NCBI GenBank assembly: GCA_900554875.1
Contig: USJA01000001.1
Span: 1-30,548, forward strand
Direction of reading: 5' to 3'
DNA from: an uncultured Clostridium sp.
GTDB lineage: Bacteria > Bacillota > Clostridia > TANB77 > CAG-465
Length of the DNA stretch: 30,548 nt
The notes below the pieces were generated by a model that had not been told where the DNA came from, made no database searches, and saw nothing but the letters and a program-made list of their open reading frames with translations. Positions 1-6,723 of this stretch are shown piece by piece (positions within the stretch are counted from its first letter, which is position 1; the number at the start of each line of letters is the position of its first letter). A program made the translations under genes and the position numbers.

Positions 1-68
1 TATTACCACAAAAAATATCACTAAGCAATACATATTTATTATTTTTCTAAATAAAATCATTATACATA

Positions 69-101
69 AAAGGAGGTGATATGTAAAATATCATCTCCTT
101 T
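69..101 (-). terminator. Hairpin after the HtrA gene
   Basis: A 14-bp stem (69-82 with 88-101, loop 83-87) begins 18 bases beyond the HtrA stop codon. On the minus strand one pair is A-C, while on the plus strand it would be G-U. The outgoing minus strand has only a short T stretch, so this is a weak or bidirectional terminator. Confidence 0.5.
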
Positions 102-119
102 ATTACTCTACTAATTTTA

Positions 120-1340
120 TTAATTTGAAGCTTTTGTTGTATCATCACTTTCCAAGGTTACCTGAACATCAATATCTTTGTTTTGTCTATGAACCTTTAA
201 TGTAATCTTATCTCCAACATTTTTAGTATTTTTAATTTCATTTAATTCTTCCATTGTTGTTATATCTTTTCCTTCTATTCCTGTTATAACATCACCTTTT
301 TGAAGTCCTGCTTTAGAAGCTGGAGAATCTGATACAACTTGTGCTACATATACACCTTGTGGTAAATTATTCATTTTAGCTGTAGTTTCATCTACATTTA
401 TACCTGATACACCAATATATGGTCTTACTATTTTTTTATCTTTTATAAGTTTATTAATTATATCAACTGCATCATCACTAGGAATTGCAAATCCAAGACC
501 TTCTACAGATGTACCACTAAGTGAAGATCCTATTTTTACAGTATTTATACCTACTACTTGACCTTTTGAATTTACTAATGCACCACCACTATTTCCAGGA
601 TTAATTGCTGCGTCTGTTTGAATTAATTTGTATGTTCTACCACTAGTTGTTATTTTTCTATTTAAAGCAGATATATAACCTACTGTAACACTGCCAGCTA
701 ATTCTTGACCAAGTGGATTACCAATAGCAACTGCTATATCTCCAACTTGAAGTTCTGATGATTTACCAAATTCTGCTGCTGTAAGTCCTGTTTTTTCAAC
801 CTTAATAACAGCTAAGTCTGTTGTTTCATCATATCCAACTATACTAGCTTCAATTGTTTCATCTGAATCTGCAAGCGTAACTGAAATTTTTGCAGTTGAA
901 TCTTTTATTGCACTTTCAATTACATGATAGTTTGTAACTATGTATCCATCTTCAGAATATATAATTCCAGAACCTTCTTCACTTGATTCCTGTAATGATC
1001 CAAACATTGTTTGTGACATTGCATTAATTTTTATTCCTACGATAGATGGGCCTGCTTTTTTAGCAATAGCTACGACTGGACTGTCAGTAGCCTCTATTTT
1101 TATATTTGTAGTACTGTTGTTACTTGTATTACTAGAAGTATTATTACCACTAGATTTTGTAAGTATTGCATAAGTTAGAACACTACCTATTGCACCAGCT
1201 ATTATTGCTGTAATTACGGCCATTGCAAATATAGGTGTACCATTTCTTTTTTCCTTTATAAACATCTTTGTTTGAACACTTTTTTGATCTGTAGCTTTTT
1301 TTTCTTTAGTTACTTTTTTTCCCTCTTCATTTTCATTCAT
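120..1340 (-). CDS. htrA: HtrA/DegP-like membrane-anchored serine protease with one PDZ domain
   Basis: This is an S1C-family quality-control protease that degrades misfolded exported proteins at the outer face of the membrane. Residues 1-35 are charged and cytosolic, a single transmembrane segment lies at about 37-60, and a Ser/Thr/Asn-rich linker follows. The trypsin-like domain carries the full triad: His139 in TNYHV, Asp175 in TTDLAV and Ser251 in NPGNSGGA. One PDZ domain occupies about 305-395. The length of 406 residues is normal for Gram-positive HtrA. The ATG start follows an AGGAGG site. It is the last gene of a three-gene unit, 30 bases behind the flavoprotein gene, and a hairpin follows the stop. 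The family assignment is firm. The specific substrates, which could include products of the surface locus in this window, are not visible. Confidence 0.95.
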   Translation of the reverse strand: MNENEEGKKVTKEKKATDQKSVQTKMFIKEKRNGTPIFAMAVITAIIAGAIGSVLTYAILTKSSGNNTSSNTSNNSTTNIKIEATDSPVVAIAKKAGPSIVGIKINAMSQTMFGSLQESSEEGSGIIYSEDGYIVTNYHVIESAIKDSTAKISVTLADSDETIEASIVGYDETTDLAVIKVEKTGLTAAEFGKSSELQVGDIAVAIGNPLGQELAGSVTVGYISALNRKITTSGRTYKLIQTDAAINPGNSGGALVNSKGQVVGINTVKIGSSLSGTSVEGLGFAIPSDDAVDIINKLIKDKKIVRPYIGVSGINVDETTAKMNNLPQGVYVAQVVSDSPASKAGLQKGDVITGIEGKDITTMEELNEIKNTKNVGDKITLKVHRQNKDIDVQVTLESDDTTKASN

Positions 1341-1370
1341 ATTATCCCTCCTAAAAAAATATATAATAAA

Positions 1371-2621
1371 TTAAAAACTATTTTTTCCCGCAGCAACACC
1401 AGTTGAAAAAGCAATTTGCAAGTTAAATCCTCCTGTATATGCATCTATATCCAATAATTCACCTGCAACATATACTCCCTTTACTATTTTTGATTCCATA
1501 GTTTTTGGATTTATTTCCTTTACATTTACTCCGCCAGATGTTATTATTGCCATATCAAGTGGCATAAAACCAGAAATATTTATTTTTAGATTTTTAATTA
1601 GCTTAGTTAAATTTTCTCTTTGTTCCTTTGTTATTTGGTGAACCTTTTTGTCTTGGTCTATCTTAGACAATCTAATTATAGGTTGTATTAATTTTTGAGG
1701 TAAAAGATCATTTAAAGAATTTTTAAATTCTTTGTTAATATACTTTTCAAAATCTCGTTGTATTCTTTTATCTAATACCTCTAAACTTAACGCAGGTTTT
1801 AAATCAATTACCAATTCAATTTCCTTTTTACTTAGCTTTTCTTTAATATTTTTAACTGTATTTAATTTACTACTTGCACTTAATACTACAGGCCCTGTAA
1901 CACCAAAGTGTGAAAACATCATTTCTCCAAAGTCACTATATATTATTTTATTATTTGTTTTATCTATAACATTAATTTTAACATTTCTAAGTGAAAGTCC
2001 TTGTAATTCTTTACATATTTTATCTTCAGATTTTAAAGGAACAAGTCCAGGTTTTATTTCTTTTATACTATGCCCTAGTTTTTCAAGCAAGATATATCCA
2101 TCTCCTGTACTTCCTGTTGATGAATAGCTTTTTCCACCTGTTGCTATAATACATTTATCACAAGCAATTTCAGTACCATTTTCTAGTTTAACTCCTGATA
2201 CCTTTTCATTTTCAGTTATAATTTCTACAACTCTAGAATTATATTTAATCTCAACATTTTCCTTCTTTAACTTATTTTTTAATGCATTAACAATATCCAT
2301 TGCATTATCACTTACTGGGAAAATTCTTCCTCCTCTTTCTATCTTAGTTTTAACACCTAAGCTATTAAAAAAATCTATAACATCCTTATTGTTAAAATTT
2401 GAAAAAGAGCTATACATAAATTTGAAATTATTAACAATGTTATTTCTAAAATCGTCTTCATTTCCATCAAATGTTAGATTACATCTTCCCTTTCCAGTTA
2501 TTTTTAATTTATTTCCAAGTGAACCATTCTTTTCAATTAATATTACATGATTTCTTTCTTTTGCTGATGTTATTGCAGCCATCATACCTGCAGCTCCACC
2601 ACCAATTACAACAACTTTCAT
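1371..2621 (-). CDS. YhiN/HI0933-family FAD-dependent flavoprotein
   Basis: The protein has an N-terminal dinucleotide-binding fold with a GGGAAG motif at residues 7-12 (VVIGGGAAGMMAA), an acidic residue ending the second strand, and GKGRCN at about 44-49, the hallmark of the HI0933 (BaiN-like/YhiN) family. A C-terminal GGFNLQIAFSTG segment completes the FAD-binding site. At 416 residues the length is typical. Members are soluble oxidoreductases usually annotated as aminoacetone oxidase-like or NAD(P)/FAD-dependent enzymes, and the physiological substrate is not established. The ATG overlaps the TGA of the upstream gene by four bases, which implies translational coupling. The family is certain and the reaction is not. 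Confidence 0.93.
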   Translation of the reverse strand: MKVVVIGGGAAGMMAAITSAKERNHVILIEKNGSLGNKLKITGKGRCNLTFDGNEDDFRNNIVNNFKFMYSSFSNFNNKDVIDFFNSLGVKTKIERGGRIFPVSDNAMDIVNALKNKLKKENVEIKYNSRVVEIITENEKVSGVKLENGTEIACDKCIIATGGKSYSSTGSTGDGYILLEKLGHSIKEIKPGLVPLKSEDKICKELQGLSLRNVKINVIDKTNNKIIYSDFGEMMFSHFGVTGPVVLSASSKLNTVKNIKEKLSKKEIELVIDLKPALSLEVLDKRIQRDFEKYINKEFKNSLNDLLPQKLIQPIIRLSKIDQDKKVHQITKEQRENLTKLIKNLKINISGFMPLDMAIITSGGVNVKEINPKTMESKIVKGVYVAGELLDIDAYTGGFNLQIAFSTGVAAGKNSF

Positions 2622-3889
2622 CTTTTCTCCTTATCAATGATTTTAGATACTGCACTACATATTGCAAGTTTAGCAGATTCATATGTTAGTGCTCCTTGCA
2701 TATATGCAACATATGGTGCACGTATTGGTGAGTCTGCAGAAAGCTCTATTGAGGCCCCTTCTATGAAAGTTCCTGCAGCCATTATAACATTATCATCGTA
2801 GCCTGGCATTGCCCACGGTTCTGGTGTTACATGACTATCTATTGGACTTTCATTTTGTATTTGTTGTATAAATGTTATTAATTTATCTTTATCATTAAAC
2901 TTTATAGCTTGAACTATATCTGATCTTTTATCAAAAGCTGATGGATATACCTCAAATCCTTGTTCTTCTAACATTTTTGAAGCAAATACTGCTGATTTCA
3001 TTGCATTTTTTACAATAGATGGTGATATGAAGAATCCTTGTAATATATTTCTATTTTGGTCTAATGTTGCTCCGCATTCTTTACCAATTCCAGGACAAGT
3101 GAGCTTTTCTGAACACCTTTTTATAATTTCACTATCTCCAGCTATATATCCACCTGTTTCACATAATCCACCACCTGGATTCTTGATTAGACTTCCACAT
3201 ACTACATTTACTCCAACATCAGTTGGTTCAAGTTTTTCCGTAAATTCACCGTAACAATTGTCTACCATTATTATTACATCTTTATCTATATTTCGTATAT
3301 GTTCTACTACATTTTTTATATCATCTATGCAAAGTGATTTTCTAAGAGCATACCCCTTTGATCTTTGAATATGTATTAGTTTTACTTTATTTTTCTTTAA
3401 GTACTCTTCTATTTTTTGTATATCAAAATTTCCATCTTCTTTTAAATTAATTTCGTCATATTTTACTCCATAAGATAGTAAAGATAAAGGATTATTAGAA
3501 AGCCCTATAACCTCACATAAAGTATCATATGGTCTTCCACTTATTGCAAGTAATGTATCACTAGGCATAAGTAATGCTTGAAGAACTGTAGCAATTGTAT
3601 GTGTGCCATTGACAAATTGTACTCTTACTAAACTATCTTCTGTATGAAATACATCTTTGTATATTTTTTCTATTACTTCTCTTCCTGCATCATCGTATCC
3701 ATACCCTGTTGTTTTATTCATATGCATTGTTGATACTTTGTTGTCTTTAAATGCTTTTAATACTTTTGCTTGATTATACAGTGCTGTTTCTTCTATTTCA
3801 TCAAATACAAGTTTTATACTCTCTTCAACTTCTTTTGATTTTAATAGTACATCACTAGATATATTAAACATTTTTTCTATGTTATCCAT
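2618..3889 (-). CDS. Methionine gamma-lyase family (YnbB-type) PLP enzyme
   Basis: This is a fold-type I pyridoxal-phosphate protein of the family formerly called aluminium resistance protein (Pfam Met_gamma_lyase). The probable Schiff-base lysine is K236 in GSLIKNPGGG. D210 in IMVDNCYGEF is the likely partner of the pyridine nitrogen. An FVNGTHTIA segment at about 92-100 and the C-terminal SPIRAPYVAYMQG segment are conserved features of the family. The length of 423 residues is normal. By homology it cleaves C-S or C-O bonds of a sulfur or hydroxy amino acid, but the natural substrate is unproven. It heads the unit with the flavoprotein and HtrA genes, and a good promoter lies immediately upstream. 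Confidence 0.93.
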   Translation of the reverse strand: MDNIEKMFNISSDVLLKSKEVEESIKLVFDEIEETALYNQAKVLKAFKDNKVSTMHMNKTTGYGYDDAGREVIEKIYKDVFHTEDSLVRVQFVNGTHTIATVLQALLMPSDTLLAISGRPYDTLCEVIGLSNNPLSLLSYGVKYDEINLKEDGNFDIQKIEEYLKKNKVKLIHIQRSKGYALRKSLCIDDIKNVVEHIRNIDKDVIIMVDNCYGEFTEKLEPTDVGVNVVCGSLIKNPGGGLCETGGYIAGDSEIIKRCSEKLTCPGIGKECGATLDQNRNILQGFFISPSIVKNAMKSAVFASKMLEEQGFEVYPSAFDKRSDIVQAIKFNDKDKLITFIQQIQNESPIDSHVTPEPWAMPGYDDNVIMAAGTFIEGASIELSADSPIRAPYVAYMQGALTYESAKLAICSAVSKIIDKEKR

Positions 3890-3906
3890 TTTTTACCACC
3901 ATAAGC

Positions 3907-3935
3907 ATTATACCACAAATGATAATTATTGTGAA
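3907..3935 (-). promoter_or_regulatory. Sigma-A promoter of the Met-gamma-lyase/YhiN/HtrA operon
   Basis: On the minus strand TTCACA (3930-3935), a 17-base spacer and TATAAT (3907-3912) with an extended TGn motif lie just upstream of the start at 3889. The site sits between the terminator of the preceding gene and this operon. Confidence 0.8.
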
Positions 3936-3978
3936 TATACTAAACTTAATTTCACTAAAATTTCACCATGTAAACATA

Positions 3979-4008
3979 AAAGAGTACACATAAAAATGTG
4001 TACTCTTT
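3979..4008 (-). terminator. Hairpin terminating the small DUF1292-like gene
   Basis: A perfect 13-bp stem (3979-3991 with 3996-4008) with a 4-base loop begins 5 bases beyond the stop of the 61-codon gene. The U-rich tail on the minus strand is mostly the TTT at the stem end, so termination may be incomplete. Confidence 0.65.
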
Positions 4009-4012
4009 ACAA

Positions 4013-4198
4013 CTATATACTATTTATTATATTTAATAGTATATTACGAATTGTTTCATTATCTTTTACAATATTAAACTCTTCGTCAACTATTAAAAAG
4101 ATATCTTCATCGCTTAGTATATAATATTTTTGGTTTTGGGAATTTATAGTCCCAATTATCTCCATTTCTATTTCTTTGCCATCCTTAATAACAAACAT
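4013..4198 (-). CDS. Small DUF1292-like protein (61 aa)
   Basis: This small protein probably acts in the cytosol. The pattern of an acidic strand (KDGKEIEMEIIG), then a strand ending in KYYILSDED, then FLIVDEEFNIV resembles the DUF1292 fold, and the clear DUF1292 protein encoded at 4512-4871 shows a similar pattern. It lacks that protein's cysteine-rich N-terminus and its last third. No catalytic motif is visible and the function is unknown. The gene looks real: it has an AGGAGGAAT site before the ATG, a perfect consensus promoter (4255-4283) and a dedicated hairpin after the stop, giving a monocistronic message of roughly 250 bases. The coding assignment is good. The family assignment is tentative because the protein is so short. 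Confidence 0.75.
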   Translation of the reverse strand: MFVIKDGKEIEMEIIGTINSQNQKYYILSDEDIFLIVDEEFNIVKDNETIRNILLNIINSI

Positions 4199-4254
4199 TT
4201 TGGATTCCTCCTAAAAATTAATAATATTTTTGAATTTATATTTCAACTATATAT

Positions 4255-4283
4255 ATTATACAACATTTTTGAACACTTGTCAA
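4255..4283 (-). promoter_or_regulatory. Perfect consensus sigma-A promoter
   Basis: TTGACA (4278-4283), a 17-base spacer and TATAAT (4255-4260) on the minus strand match consensus at all 12 positions. The predicted start is near 4248, about 50 bases before the ATG of the 61-codon gene. Confidence 0.88.
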
Positions 4284-4456
4284 CTTTTCTGTGATGTTAA
4301 TAATTAACCAACATATTAAGTTTATAATTATTAATTTAACTATATGACCTAACTAATCTTTCAAAAGCATACTATGTATGCTCTATTACCATGTAATAAA
4401 AATTATGACATGGTAATTTCTATATTATACTTAAAATCGATTTTTCCTATAATACA
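4284..4456 (-). other. Gene-free stretch with two inverted repeats; possible small RNA
   Basis: The 313 bases between the DUF1292 gene and the 61-codon gene hold the DUF1292 terminator, this segment and the consensus promoter. Inside the segment a minus-strand TATAAT lies at 4424-4429 with no good -35 box. It is followed by a 10-bp inverted repeat (4385-4394/4408-4417) and a 7-bp hairpin (4366-4372/4376-4382) that runs into TTTT. This could be a transcript of about 60 bases with its own terminator, or only spacer with palindromes. Confidence 0.25.
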
Positions 4457-4487
4457 AAAAAGAGATGATTTTTAATCATCCCTTTTT
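4457..4487 (-). terminator. Terminator of ireB-ruvX-DUF1292
   Basis: A 14-bp stem (4457-4470 with 4474-4487) has one pair that is G-U only when transcribed from the minus strand (A-C on the plus strand), matching gene direction. The minus-strand 3' arm ends in a run of T. It lies 25 bases beyond the DUF1292 stop. Confidence 0.85.
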
Positions 4488-4511
4488 AGCTTACTTTTAT
4501 TAATTTTTAAA

Positions 4512-4871
4512 TTATTCCATGTCTTCAAGATCTTCTTGGTTTTTAGTAAATTCATCAAATACTTTTTTACCTAATTTTTCATCAGTAACTGTATCATATA
4601 CCTCTTCACCATCAACTTCTTTGATCTCAAGAATTGTTACTTCTACATCATCTTCTTCGTTTCTATCTGCCTCAGCTACAATTAAAAATTCTCTTTCATC
4701 ATCAAGCGTAACCACATCAATAATTTCAAATTTAACATCGTTTCCTTCTTCGTCTGTTAGAGTAACTATTGGACTTATATCATCTGGAAGACCTTCTCCA
4801 AAATGATCATGTCCACAACCTGCACAAGAATCACATCCTGCTGCACATCCATTTAATTCTTCTTTATCCAT
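4512..4871 (-). CDS. DUF1292 protein with Cys/His-rich N-terminus
   Basis: This is an acidic 119-residue protein. The body (residues about 31-100) is a DUF1292 domain: VTLTDEEGNDVKFEIIDV, a second strand at EREFLIVAEA, then EVTILEIKEVDGEE. The N-terminus carries Cys9, Cys13, Cys16 and Cys19 followed by GHDH, a C-x3-C-x2-C-x2-C-G-H-D-H arrangement suited to binding a metal ion, probably zinc. The function of DUF1292 proteins is unknown. They are commonly encoded after ireB and ruvX in Bacillota, as here, with a 26-base gap and a GGAGG site. The family call is firm, and metal binding is inferred from the residue pattern only. Confidence 0.92.
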   Translation of the reverse strand: MDKEELNGCAAGCDSCAGCGHDHFGEGLPDDISPIVTLTDEEGNDVKFEIIDVVTLDDEREFLIVAEADRNEEDDVEVTILEIKEVDGEEVYDTVTDEKLGKKVFDEFTKNQEDLEDME

Positions 4872-4897
4872 ATTTTTTCCTCCTTTTATATTTAAAA

Positions 4898-5311
4898 CTA
4901 TAAACTGTTTAAATATCCTTCTAATATGTATGTAGCTGCTAATTTATCTGCATATGTATTTTTTTTCTTCTGAGAAATATTAAGCTTTCTCATAGTTTTG
5001 TATGCAGAAACAGTAGTAAGTCTTTCATCCCACTTAACAATTTCAATATCTACTTTTTCTTTTAGCAAAGAAATAATTTCGTCAACTTTTTTTGTCTTAT
5101 CAGACATTGTACCATTCATGTTTTTAGGATAACCAAATACTATAGTTGTTATACCATATTCTTTGATTAAGTTTTTTATATGATTTATTAACTTTTTTGT
5201 ACTATTGTTTATTACAAGTGTATCTAATCCTTGAGCCGTTATATTCAGCTCATCTGAAATAGCTAGTCCTACTCTTACGTCTCCGTAATCTATACCTAAA
5301 ATTCTACTCAT
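4898..5311 (-). CDS. ruvX: RuvX/YqgF Holliday-junction resolvase-like nuclease
   Basis: This RNase H-fold protein carries the expected catalytic set: Asp8 in GIDYGDVRVG, Glu96 in WDERLTT and Asp122 in ADKLAATYIL. At 137 residues it has the normal length. Family members act on Holliday junctions or take part in 16S rRNA 5'-end processing, and which role dominates here cannot be seen. The start lies 6 bases after the ireB stop, so the two are co-transcribed. Confidence 0.96.
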   Translation of the reverse strand: MSRILGIDYGDVRVGLAISDELNITAQGLDTLVINNSTKKLINHIKNLIKEYGITTIVFGYPKNMNGTMSDKTKKVDEIISLLKEKVDIEIVKWDERLTTVSAYKTMRKLNISQKKKNTYADKLAATYILEGYLNSL

Positions 5312-5317
5312 AATTGC

Positions 5318-5563
5318 CTATAAATCTAGATATTTTTTTATCATTTCTTGTAATAAATCATCTCTTTCAATTTTACAGATTAATGCTCTTGCATTTTGGT
5401 GTGATGTAATATATGTTGGGTCACCTGATAATATGTACCCTATTATTTGACTAACGGGTTCATATCCCTTATCTTTAAGGGCGGCAACAACTTGTTCCAT
5501 TATTTCTTTTACTCTTTTTGATTCATCTTTTTGTGGTTTAAAAACTGTTGTATTTTGATCCAT
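5318..5563 (-). CDS. ireB: IreB family regulatory phosphoprotein (DUF965)
   Basis: This small cytosolic protein belongs to the IreB family, substrates of PASTA-domain Ser/Thr kinases that affect cell-envelope stress and cephalosporin resistance in enterococci. The family blocks KDKGYEPVSQIIGYILSGDP and the downstream ARALICKIERD region are present. I place the start at the ATG at 5563 (81 aa, MDQNTTVF), because a GTG in the same frame nine bases upstream lies inside the GGAGTG ribosome site itself. The N-terminal TT pair matches the threonines phosphorylated in the family. No kinase gene is in the window. It begins the ireB-ruvX-DUF1292 cluster, and the usual upstream alaS is replaced by the degenerate GGDEF gene. 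Confidence 0.95.
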   Translation of the reverse strand: MDQNTTVFKPQKDESKRVKEIMEQVVAALKDKGYEPVSQIIGYILSGDPTYITSHQNARALICKIERDDLLQEMIKKYLDL

Positions 5564-5582
5564 AAAAATCACTCCTTTTTTT

Positions 5583-5610
5583 ATTATACTACATTATTTT
5601 AAAAATAATG
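5583..5610 (-). promoter_or_regulatory. Possible ireB promoter with palindromic operator
   Basis: A minus-strand TATAAT (5583-5588) lies about 20 bases before the ireB start, but no convincing -35 box is spaced correctly. A 9-bp inverted repeat with one central base (5592-5600/5602-5610) covers the place where RNA polymerase would bind. It could be an operator or a weak hairpin after the upstream gene. Confidence 0.35.
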
Positions 5611-5620
5611 ATTAATATAA

Positions 5621-6694
5621 CTAAATTATTTTTATTGTATTAGTAGCATTCATTCCATCTATATATTCTACCATTTTTTCTATTTCAGTATCCATATCAT
5701 TTTGATTTTTTACTGTGTGTAACAATAATTGTGCTGATATTGTAATCTTTTCTTCTCCCACATATTCACTCTCAAGATTTAATTTAGCAAGCATTCTTTC
5801 AACTAGTGGTTGTGCTGCTTGAGCAGTCATATTTGGGAAAATTACTAAAAATTTAATTCCACTGTATCTTATTAGTATAACATTCTTATTTACGAAATTT
5901 TTTATACAGTTTGTAGCTTTTATAAGAACAGCATTACCAACATTTCTGCCATATTTATCATTTACCTCCGGTATATTTTTTAGACATACCATAGCTACAG
6001 CATTATTTTCATTATTTTTTACAATTTTTCTTGCACCTGAATACAAATATAAGTTTGTATAAAAACCTGTTTGTTTATCAAGATTTTGTGCTTGTTCAAT
6101 TGATTTTTGAAATTCAACTACGTCTAAGAATATACCAATGTTTGCTTTTATTTTTGCAAGAACTGCTTTAGGTATTCCATCGAACGCGTTAGGCATTGTA
6201 TCTTCTAATAACCAAAAGCCTAAATATACTCCGTTACAATATATTGGAGAAAACATTGCCGATTTTATTCTTCTTTCTACAGCACTTCTATATAATAAAT
6301 TTTTTCCAGATGATGTTGTTAAATATTTTGAAACATTTTTTGATATATTTGTTTTAAAATCACTTTCAAATGCTATATCTTTTATTCTTTCTTTATATGT
6401 ATCCTCTATATTACTTGCTGTTGAATCATACTCATAACCGTCAAAAGTTGAAATTGTAGAATATTTAACACCATAATTAGTTATTATTACATTGTTTAAA
6501 GTTTTAATCTTGTCTTCTGCAGACAATTTTGAACTCATTATTTCTAACATGTTTTGTAATATATTCATATTAGCTACATTTTTTGAAACTGTTTTTAACT
6601 GATTAATTTGTCTTTTTTGAACAGAAAAAGCAATAATAGATACAGCTAAAATTCCTAAAATGACAATTATTAAAGCTATAATCAAAATTTCCAT
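5621..6694 (-). CDS. Membrane-anchored GAF + degenerate GGDEF protein
   Basis: The 357-residue protein has one N-terminal transmembrane segment (about 3-25), a short coil, a GAF-like domain (about 45-195) and a GGDEF-fold domain (about 200-355). The start of the GGDEF domain is recognisable (LDKQTGFYTN) and so is the VNDKYGRNVGNAVL helix. The signature loop, however, reads R-Y-S-G-I-K-F at 276-282 in place of GGDEF, and the metal-binding Asp of the first strand is replaced in VCLKNIPEVND. A cyclase would need both, so it is very unlikely to make c-di-GMP. It may sense a ligand or serve as a scaffold. The gene is 30 bases behind the CpaE-like gene and shares its operon, which suggests a role in controlling the Tad-like apparatus; that link is inferred. 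Confidence 0.82.
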   Translation of the reverse strand: MEILIIALIIVILGILAVSIIAFSVQKRQINQLKTVSKNVANMNILQNMLEIMSSKLSAEDKIKTLNNVIITNYGVKYSTISTFDGYEYDSTASNIEDTYKERIKDIAFESDFKTNISKNVSKYLTTSSGKNLLYRSAVERRIKSAMFSPIYCNGVYLGFWLLEDTMPNAFDGIPKAVLAKIKANIGIFLDVVEFQKSIEQAQNLDKQTGFYTNLYLYSGARKIVKNNENNAVAMVCLKNIPEVNDKYGRNVGNAVLIKATNCIKNFVNKNVILIRYSGIKFLVIFPNMTAQAAQPLVERMLAKLNLESEYVGEEKITISAQLLLHTVKNQNDMDTEIEKMVEYIDGMNATNTIKII

Positions 6695-6723
6695 TAAATC
6701 AAAACCTCTCTTTTTAACTTTAG

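Noticed and set aside
5583..5588. A confident ireB promoter at the TATAAT
   Set aside because: No -35 box at 16-18 bases; read-through from the upstream gene is just as likely, so it is listed only as possible.
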